From: Paenibacillus campinasensis
GTDB taxonomy: Bacteria > Bacillota > Bacilli > Paenibacillales > Paenibacillaceae
DNA: 49,353 bases
Assembly: GCF_002272015.1 (NCBI RefSeq)
Contig: NZ_NPBY01000042.1
Span: 1 to 49,353, forward strand
Direction: 5' to 3'
Shown here in pieces: positions 44,002 through 49,353 of the stretch. Below the pieces are notes generated by a model. The model ran no database searches, was not told the origin of the DNA, and saw only the letters and a program-made list of their open reading frames with translations. Numbering within the stretch: position 1 is the stretch's first letter; each line of letters starts with the position of its first letter. Position numbers and translations under genes: made by a program.

Positions 44002-44616
44002 ATGTCTGGTCATTCGCACTATTATCACCGACGGTCTGCTTCCACACGATCGCTCAATGAATCACTGCCATCCGAAACACCGCCATCGACGCCTTACCCG
44101 GGCATCTCTCCATACAGCGAATATCCCGAAGTAGGAGCCTCCTCGGTGTATCCTTACACCGATATTCCGGCGAGTGCCTCACCGGTTCCGGGAGCGGATA
44201 CAGCCATGAACACAGCGGCTTTGGCTCCCGACAGCAGCTCGGGTGGACTGTCCAGCCTGTTCGGTGGAGGCAGCGGCAGCGGTGGCAGCGGCGGGCTGCT
44301 GTCCGGTCTTGGCATCAACAACATGAATGATGTCAAAGGCCTCATCGACCGGATGGGCGGCATTGACGGCATCATGGCTAATATCGGCAAAGTTCAGAAA
44401 ATCATGCAGGGTGTACAGCAAATGGCCCCCATGATCTCCCTGCTGACCGGTGCCCTGGGCAAAAAGAAAGCCGCAACCCCGCCTGTCGCCCATACCGATC
44501 ACGACGATGATGCTATCGAGTACACGGTCCGCAGACGCCGCCGCAGATCCGGCACGAAGCGAACCGGCAGCGCTGGCAAATCCTCGGGTGCAGCAAGACG
44601 CAAACGCCGGGGATAA
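44002..44616 (+). CDS. YqfQ/VrrA-like protein
   Basis: Protein of 204 residues. The N-terminal ~75 residues are Ser/Pro/Tyr-rich and probably disordered. A Gly/Ser stretch (about 78-105) leads to a helical core 'GLIDRMGGIDGIMANIGKVQKIMQGVQQMAPMISLL' (about 112-150), and the tail is strongly basic ('RRRRRRSGTKRTG...ARRKRRG'). The core and layout recall Bacillus YqfQ/VrrA, which is linked to sporulation, but similarity is by pattern only. AAAGGAAAG precedes the ATG, and a sigma-K-like promoter stands upstream. The basic tail could bind nucleic acid or acidic polymers. Confidence 0.72.
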   Translation: MSGHSHYYHRRSASTRSLNESLPSETPPSTPYPGISPYSEYPEVGASSVYPYTDIPASASPVPGADTAMNTAALAPDSSSGGLSSLFGGGSGSGGSGGLLSGLGINNMNDVKGLIDRMGGIDGIMANIGKVQKIMQGVQQMAPMISLLTGALGKKKAATPPVAHTDHDDDAIEYTVRRRRRRSGTKRTGSAGKSSGAARRKRRG

Positions 44617-44691
44617 ACGGGCCTGCAAAAAAAGCGAAGCACATAGCTCCTCCCATTCCCGGCAGAGAGCAGCTTCCATGTTTCCACAATG

Positions 44692-44730
44692 CCCGCCCTT
44701 GGCAGATGCTATACCTGTTAGGGCGGGTTT
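44692..44730 (+). terminator. Terminator between convergent YqfQ-like and YrhK-like genes
   Basis: CCCGCCCT (44692-44699) pairs with AGGGCGGG (44720-44727), followed by TTTCT on the plus strand. Confidence 0.65.
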
Positions 44731-44745
44731 CTACCTACATACCGA

Positions 44746-45111
44746 TTACCGGCTCCAGTTCGCGGCATCCTCTGCCGCTTCCTTGTCATCGCGGTCAATC
44801 GCTTTCAGGCGGAACCAGTACGAGCCCCGAATGCCAGACCTCAGGAGCATCGAGATGCTTCCTAATAAATACAGCACCTGCGGGATCGGCCTCGTACCCG
44901 GATAAAATAAGCATATGCTCCCGGCTACAAATAACATGCCCGTGAACAGCTCGCTGATCATCATCCCGGCCTCGTACCGATTGGTCACGGTCAGCCTGCG
45001 CTTGCGTCGTAAAGACTGCCGAATCCGGCGCAGCGCCCGCAAGCGAGGCGGCGCCTCATCATATTCGTTCCTCTGATGGCTATCCGTCTGTTTGCATGAT
45101 TCTTGCTTCAT
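44746..45111 (-). CDS. YrhK-domain membrane protein
   Basis: Protein of 121 residues. A basic, Arg-rich N-terminal part (about 1-42) is followed by a YrhK-like domain with two helices: 'RYEAGMMISELFTGMLFVAGSICLFYP' and 'VLYLLGSISMLLRSGIRGSYW'. The domain is of unknown function. GGGGGAG precedes the ATG at 45111; the frame to 45174 would run into corA. It lies 38 bp after corA, so the two are likely co-transcribed. Confidence 0.75.
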   Translation of the reverse strand: MKQESCKQTDSHQRNEYDEAPPRLRALRRIRQSLRRKRRLTVTNRYEAGMMISELFTGMLFVAGSICLFYPGTRPIPQVLYLLGSISMLLRSGIRGSYWFRLKAIDRDDKEAAEDAANWSR

Positions 45112-45148
45112 CAGGCTCCCCCCTCTGGGGCCTTTACCCTTTTGCCGC

Positions 45149-46108
45149 CTATTTAAACCAGCCTCTGCGGACAAACAGCAGCACCATGCTGCCTGCGAGC
45201 GACAGCATCAGAAGCAGTACAAACAGGTACCCGTACCGCCACCCCAGCTCCGGCATCACCTCAAAGTTCATCCCGTAAATGCCTGCAATAAGCGTCAGCG
45301 GCATGAAGATGGTCGTAATCACGGTCAACGTTTTCATAATATTGTTCATCCGGTTGGAGTTCAGTGAGATGTAGCTGTCCCTGAGATCGGAGGTCATCTC
45401 CCGGTCAGCCTCGATCATATCAGTCAGCTTCAGCAGATGATCATAGATATCGGAAAAATAAGCATGGTGCGCGTGCTTCTCCAAATGCTGCGAGTTCACA
45501 ATCCGGTACAGCAGATCGCGCATCGGCACCACCGTTCGCCGCAGCCGGAGCAGCCTCGATCTGAGGGCAAACACCTGGTTCATCATATCCTCAATCGAAT
45601 CCCGTTCTTCCCCCTGGCTCTCCAGCTCACCCAGCTCGTCCTCAATCGCAAATAAGGCCGGAAAATACTGATCCACCAGCTTGTCCATAATCGTGTACGC
45701 CGTAAAACTGGGGCCAAAACTCGCCAAACTGCCGCCTCGCGCAATCGCCGTTACACGCTCCCAGGCATCGTCCATCTCCTGCAGATGATCCTGATGGAAG
45801 GATACAATGCAGGATGGGCTGAGGAAAATATCCACCTCAACCGCTTCAAGCGTATCCGGATGCAGCGCATGCAGCACAAAAAACTGCGTCTCATCATAAT
45901 AGTCCAGCTTCGGCCGCTGCAAAGTATGCAGGCAATCCTCCACCGCCAGCGGATGAAAGTGGAAGTAGGCGTCCAGCAAATTCGCCTCCTCCGGTGTCGG
46001 CCCGCTGAAATCGGCCCAAATCCATTCATACTCTTTCCGATCCATTTGGTCCAGCGGCCGTCCTGTGACGACTTCATGATTTTTGGTGACAGCCAGTGTA
46101 CGAATCAC
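45149..46108 (-). CDS. corA: CorA-family magnesium/cobalt transporter
   Basis: Protein of 319 residues. A long cytoplasmic alpha/beta and helical N-terminal region is followed by two C-terminal transmembrane helices (about 258-280 and 290-312). The signature 'YGMNFE' at the end of the first helix is the GMN selectivity motif of CorA. The second helix ends in a basic tail (RRGWFK). It starts with GTG at 46108 behind AAAGGAG. The family forms pentameric channels for Mg2+. Confidence 0.93.
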   Translation of the reverse strand: MIRTLAVTKNHEVVTGRPLDQMDRKEYEWIWADFSGPTPEEANLLDAYFHFHPLAVEDCLHTLQRPKLDYYDETQFFVLHALHPDTLEAVEVDIFLSPSCIVSFHQDHLQEMDDAWERVTAIARGGSLASFGPSFTAYTIMDKLVDQYFPALFAIEDELGELESQGEERDSIEDMMNQVFALRSRLLRLRRTVVPMRDLLYRIVNSQHLEKHAHHAYFSDIYDHLLKLTDMIEADREMTSDLRDSYISLNSNRMNNIMKTLTVITTIFMPLTLIAGIYGMNFEVMPELGWRYGYLFVLLLMLSLAGSMVLLFVRRGWFK

Positions 46109-46162
46109 AGTGTCCGGTCTCCTTTCGGCATCGCTTACGTTTCATCATATCGCCAAGCAAAG

Positions 46163-46194
46163 AAAAAAGCCAATTCGTTCCATCGAATGGCTTT
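46163..46194 (-). terminator. Terminator of the pit operon
   Basis: AAGCCAATTCG (46167-46177) pairs with CGAATGGCTT (46184-46193) with one bulge. Six Ts follow on the minus strand. Confidence 0.8.
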
Positions 46195-46241
46195 GGGGCA
46201 TGTACCTCTATAAGTTCATCATTCTATATGGTCATGTAAAC

Positions 46242-47231
46242 CTAAAAAAGAAGCTTAAATATAAGGCCTGCAAGCACCGCCGTAATCGGAATCGTAATGA
46301 ACCAGGTTACCACGATACGCCCGGCAAGCGACCATTTCACCGCCGAGAACCGCTTCGCGGACCCTACGCCGAGAATCGCTGACGTGATGGCATGTGTCGT
46401 GCTGATCGGCAGATGCAGCAGCGTGGCTGTAAAAATAACCGACGCCGCCGAAAAATCGGCTGCAAACCCGTTGATGGGCTCGATTTTGAAAATTTTCGTT
46501 CCCATTGTCTTAATAATCTTCCATCCGCCAACCGATGTACCAAGCGCCATCGCGGTTGCCGCGGATATTTTAACCCACAGCGGTACTTCCATCTCCTGCA
46601 GCTTGCCTGAGGTTACAAGCGCGAAGGTGATGATGCCCATCGCTTTCTGTGCATCATTCGTGCCGTGCGTAAAAGACTGCAGCGCCGCCGTGAAGATCTG
46701 CATCGTCCGAAAGCCTTTGTTGACCGTATGCGGGCTCCGTCTGGCAAAGATCAGTTTCAGCAGCTGCATGACGCTGTAACCTACAACAAAAGCGATAATC
46801 GGCGACAGGATAAGCGCCAGCACGATGTCCGTAAATCCGGAATAGTTCAGCTTGTCATTGCCCGCCCCAACGAATACGGCACCGGCCAAGGCGCCAATCA
46901 GCGCATGCGAGGAGGAGGACGGCAGTCCGAACCACCAGGTGACAAGATTCCATATAATCGCCGACAGCAGCGTCGCTATAACGACCTGGATTCCGTTGTC
47001 CAGATCGGCCGGATCTGCGATACTGCCGCCAATCGTTTTGGCAACACCGGTAAACATCATCGCTCCGATAAAGTTCATCGAAGCGGCAAGCAGAATCGCT
47101 GTTCTGGGCTTCAGTGCCCGGGTCGATACAGAAGTGGCAATCGCATTGGCCGTGTCATGGAATCCATTAATGAAATCGAACGCCAAAGCGAGAAAAATAA
47201 CGATACCTAATACAAGCATTGTTGTTTCCAT
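46242..47231 (-). CDS. pit: PiT-family inorganic phosphate transporter
   Basis: Protein of 329 residues, about ten transmembrane helices. It has the two PiT signature repeats: 'FDFINGFHDTANAIATSV' near the N-terminus and 'SFTHGTNDAQKAMGI' in the second half, plus 'GLPSSSSHALIGALAGA' and 'LLHLPISTTHAITSAI'. These repeats form the phosphate site in this low-affinity metal-phosphate symporter family. It lies 15 bp after the DUF47 gene, the usual partner. Confidence 0.95.
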   Translation of the reverse strand: METTMLVLGIVIFLALAFDFINGFHDTANAIATSVSTRALKPRTAILLAASMNFIGAMMFTGVAKTIGGSIADPADLDNGIQVVIATLLSAIIWNLVTWWFGLPSSSSHALIGALAGAVFVGAGNDKLNYSGFTDIVLALILSPIIAFVVGYSVMQLLKLIFARRSPHTVNKGFRTMQIFTAALQSFTHGTNDAQKAMGIITFALVTSGKLQEMEVPLWVKISAATAMALGTSVGGWKIIKTMGTKIFKIEPINGFAADFSAASVIFTATLLHLPISTTHAITSAILGVGSAKRFSAVKWSLAGRIVVTWFITIPITAVLAGLIFKLLF

Positions 47232-47246
47232 GAATTCAGGACTCCC

Positions 47247-47861
47247 TTACGAATTACGCATGATAATCGATTCAAGCATATTGGCTACGTCTTCGCAGGT
47301 GTCCGTCGTCGTCTCAAGGCGCTCATAAATTTCCTTGCGCTTGATCAGCTCAATCGGATCAGATACGGAGGCGAACAGGTCTTTCGTGCAGATGCGGAGC
47401 AGTTCATCCCCCTGGTTCTCCAGATCGTTCAGGCGGATCGTGTACTCCCGTATGGCCAGCAGCTTTTTCTCCGACAGAAGATGAATCGCCTTCTGAATCT
47501 CATAAGCAGACTGACGCAAAATTTCTGCAAATTGAATCATGTAATTATCCGGCTGACCCAGTTGATACATATAGAACCGGGATGCCGTCGCCTCTAGTCC
47601 GTCCATTACATCATCCATGCTGGTTGCCAGATCCATAATATCGTCGCGTTCGATCGGTGTGATAAATGTTTTGTTGAGTTCAGTGATGATCGTATGTGTG
47701 AACGAATCACACTTCGATTCATACTTCTTCATCTCATTCGCAAATTCAAGGACATCATCAAGCTTGGTCACATGCTGTGAGAAATAATCGGCGGCTTGTA
47801 CGATCGTATCGGCCATATTTTCCAGTGTTTGAAAGAATATATCTTTCTTCTTTAGTCTCAT
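47247..47861 (-). CDS. DUF47/PhoU-like protein, Pit partner
   Basis: Protein of 204 residues, all-helical PhoU-like DUF47 family. It shows 'LKKKDIFFQTLENMADTIVQAADYF', 'CDSFTHTIITELNKTFITPIERDDIMDLATSMDDVMDGLEATA' and 'KEIYERLETTTDTCEDVANMLESI'. These repeated E/D-x-x-x-D helices bind metal in PhoU proteins. It is believed to regulate the adjacent Pit transporter. The ATG at 47861 is preferred over a frame running to 47903; AAAAGGGG is upstream at a slightly long distance. Confidence 0.92.
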   Translation of the reverse strand: MRLKKKDIFFQTLENMADTIVQAADYFSQHVTKLDDVLEFANEMKKYESKCDSFTHTIITELNKTFITPIERDDIMDLATSMDDVMDGLEATASRFYMYQLGQPDNYMIQFAEILRQSAYEIQKAIHLLSEKKLLAIREYTIRLNDLENQGDELLRICTKDLFASVSDPIELIKRKEIYERLETTTDTCEDVANMLESIIMRNS

Positions 47862-48079
47862 GTGCTTTTTAACCCCTTTTGTGGATAATCGCCGCGAACG
47901 CAAACGGTAAGATGTCTAGACAACCTTGATTATCTTATCACATCCGATGGAAGCTGTGTATAGAAAAGAAATTTTCAGAAATCTCATTCATTATCATTCA
48001 TGACATAAACAGGGTGTTAAAACAAGTGTAATTTCTGTCATAATGTGCCCGATTTGCCGCGTTTCATCCTTACGCTCCC

Positions 48080-49201
48080 TTACGGATTCGTAATCGTAAG
48101 ATGGCTCTCAAAAGGAGGATCATTCGGAACAATATTCAAATAGGTTGTGCCTGGAACGAACGGCACCTCCTGCCCGTCCTTCACAAAACGAATGACATCG
48201 CCCGCAGCCCGGACCCATTGCCCCTTGATCGCCCGGCCATTCTGGAACAGCATCGCTTCGCCCCCGCGTTCGAGGTCGATGGCCAAACGACCGACATCAT
48301 CCAGCACTTTATGATCAGCGCCAAGCACCATCACATTCGATGCCTTGAGCTGCTCATTATCATTCAGGTCAATATGAGGGTTGCCGTTGATCGTGCGCTT
48401 GTACACGTTGGCTTCCGGGTCATATTCGTAACCGACCACATAATTTTTCAGTAAAAAGGTAAGCTCCACCTTGGCTGCTGCTTCTCCGCCTTCCGCTCCC
48501 GAAACGGCCACCGCATCCCCGGATTCCGCATTCTCCGATGGATAGAACGTGTATTCAGGAATTGGAACCTCGCTGCTGTAACCAAGCTTGTCCGCGCCTT
48601 CACGCAGCTTCTCGTCACTGGCATAGAGATTATGCGGCGCCTTCCGGGAGCTGTCCCGCCAGAAGTAGGCACCTGCGTTTCCGATTTCATCCAGGTCTGC
48701 CTTGCCCTGCTGTTGAATGATCGCATAGGCCTCCGGGCTTCCGCCGGCATGGACCAACAATCCGCCATAGCTCTCGCCCAGCTCGATCAAGTACGGGCGG
48801 ATGCTGCGAATCGGACCGATGGTATCGATGCCGCTCTGGCTCTGATAGATGCCGACCAGTCTAGTAATCCCGCCTTCTGCCAGCACCTCGACCACGATAT
48901 CCGCTTGTCCCAAACCGGACTGCGGTCTGGCCGCCGGCGCGTTGTTGATCATGACTGCAAGCGGCCGCTGCGTAACCGGCTCCTCCAATGGCATGCCTGT
49001 CAGCGGAGCTGTATAAGGTGCCTCGCCCTCCGCCGTTGCCGGCTCCTCAACCGGTGTCTCCACCGCGACCGGGATTTCCGGCTGCGACTCTTCCTTCGGA
49101 TTGCTGTTGCAGGCAGACAGCAGCATAACTGCTGCGGCGGATAACAGCGCTATTTTCCAGACCGACCTTAACTTCGTTCGTGTATTGGCATTGTGACTCA
49201 T
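48080..49201 (-). CDS. yerB: YerB-type lipoprotein (DUF3048)
   Basis: Protein of 373 residues. Lipoprotein signal peptide with lipobox LLSAC, the lipidated Cys at residue 31. An acidic, Pro-rich spacer (to about 65) leads to the DUF3048 domain: 'RPLAVMINNAPAARPQSGL', 'VEVLAEGGITRLVGIYQS' and 'IGPIRSIRPYLIELGES...VHAGGSPEAY'. The C-terminal YerB domain holds 'YEYDPEANVYKRTINGNPHIDLND' and 'KGQWVR...RFVKDG'. Function unknown; held at the outer face of the membrane. AGGGGGAG precedes the ATG. yerB, yerC, dgkB and rlmD all occur in this region, as in the yer area of Bacillus, though interrupted here by corA, pit and others. Confidence 0.93.
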   Translation of the reverse strand: MSHNANTRTKLRSVWKIALLSAAAVMLLSACNSNPKEESQPEIPVAVETPVEEPATAEGEAPYTAPLTGMPLEEPVTQRPLAVMINNAPAARPQSGLGQADIVVEVLAEGGITRLVGIYQSQSGIDTIGPIRSIRPYLIELGESYGGLLVHAGGSPEAYAIIQQQGKADLDEIGNAGAYFWRDSSRKAPHNLYASDEKLREGADKLGYSSEVPIPEYTFYPSENAESGDAVAVSGAEGGEAAAKVELTFLLKNYVVGYEYDPEANVYKRTINGNPHIDLNDNEQLKASNVMVLGADHKVLDDVGRLAIDLERGGEAMLFQNGRAIKGQWVRAAGDVIRFVKDGQEVPFVPGTTYLNIVPNDPPFESHLTITNP

Positions 49202-49353
49202 CGTTCTCCCCCTAGCTTCGCACTCCCATGCGTAAGTTCAGACCCTTACTTAAACTTCAACATTCATTTAATCATAAATGACGGGCTTTGTCTGTATTGT
49301 CATAAGAAAAACCAGCGAGATTGGCTATAGTCCAAAAATAAACATTTAAAATC

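Noticed and set aside
1..49353. tRNA or rRNA genes
   Set aside because: No cloverleaf-like arms with a TTCGANTC-type T-loop and no rRNA-like conserved blocks were noticed by eye; a covariance-model scan was not possible.

Overview
The window looks like a chromosomal stretch of a Paenibacillus-type Bacillota. Supporting signs are moderate G+C, strong AGGAGG-type ribosome-binding sites, S-layer homology (SLH) anchored surface proteins, copper-amine-oxidase-like 'stalk' domains, a GH9/GH48 cellulase pair, an SLH-anchored multimodular GH10 xylanase, and a yerB/yerC/dgkB/rlmD-type neighbourhood. All calls come from reading the sequence; no database search was possible.

Layout. 1-1.4 kb: a type I-C-like CRISPR array of 18 identical 32-nt repeats with its leader on the right, transcribed leftward. 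It continues past the left edge, and no cas gene lies beside the leader. 1.7-7.9 kb: a six-gene minus-strand operon encoding a GNAT acetyltransferase, three tandem phage tail-collar (Mdp-like) proteins, a secreted FecR-domain protein with coiled coil and Ig-like modules, and a secreted NHL propeller with a stalk domain. 8-21.2 kb: two SLH surface proteins interleaved with two two-component systems. System A is a 7TM-type kinase plus a LuxR-type regulator, upstream of a 1665-residue Ig/SLH protein. System B is a 7TM-PAS kinase broken by a G8 homopolymer frameshift, plus a REC-SARP/BTAD regulator, downstream of the second SLH protein. A nearly identical 25-bp palindrome-plus--35 element lies in front of both the system-A operon and the second SLH gene, so these promoters are probably co-regulated.

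21.4-26 kb: housekeeping and stress genes. These are a frameshifted DUF4256 gene, a SAM methyltransferase, a quinone-oxidoreductase-like MDR enzyme divergent from an HxlR regulator, menG, and a small membrane protein. 26.3-38.3 kb: a polysaccharide-degradation island with Cel9 and Cel48 in tandem (sharing FN3-CBM3 tails), a convergent stalk-domain protein, and an SLH-anchored CBM22x3-GH10-CBM9 xylanase with a cre-like (CcpA) site. 38.4-39.45 kb: an AT-rich scar with two small ORFs, flanked by two same-strand remnants of tyrosine-integrase C-termini, each ending in a terminator hairpin.

39.6-49.2 kb: conserved core genes rlmD, dgkB, a CbiX-type chelatase, yerC, a sporulation-like YqfQ-type protein, a YrhK-domain protein, corA, pit with its DUF47 partner, and the lipoprotein yerB.

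The most interesting unexplained unit is the roughly 13-kb minus-strand locus from 15.1 to 1.7 kb. A sensor pair, a giant Ig/SLH fibre, three tail-collar paralogues, a FecR/coiled-coil protein and an NHL propeller lie head to tail with a single loose-loop terminator between the two halves. It may be one co-regulated cell-surface system.
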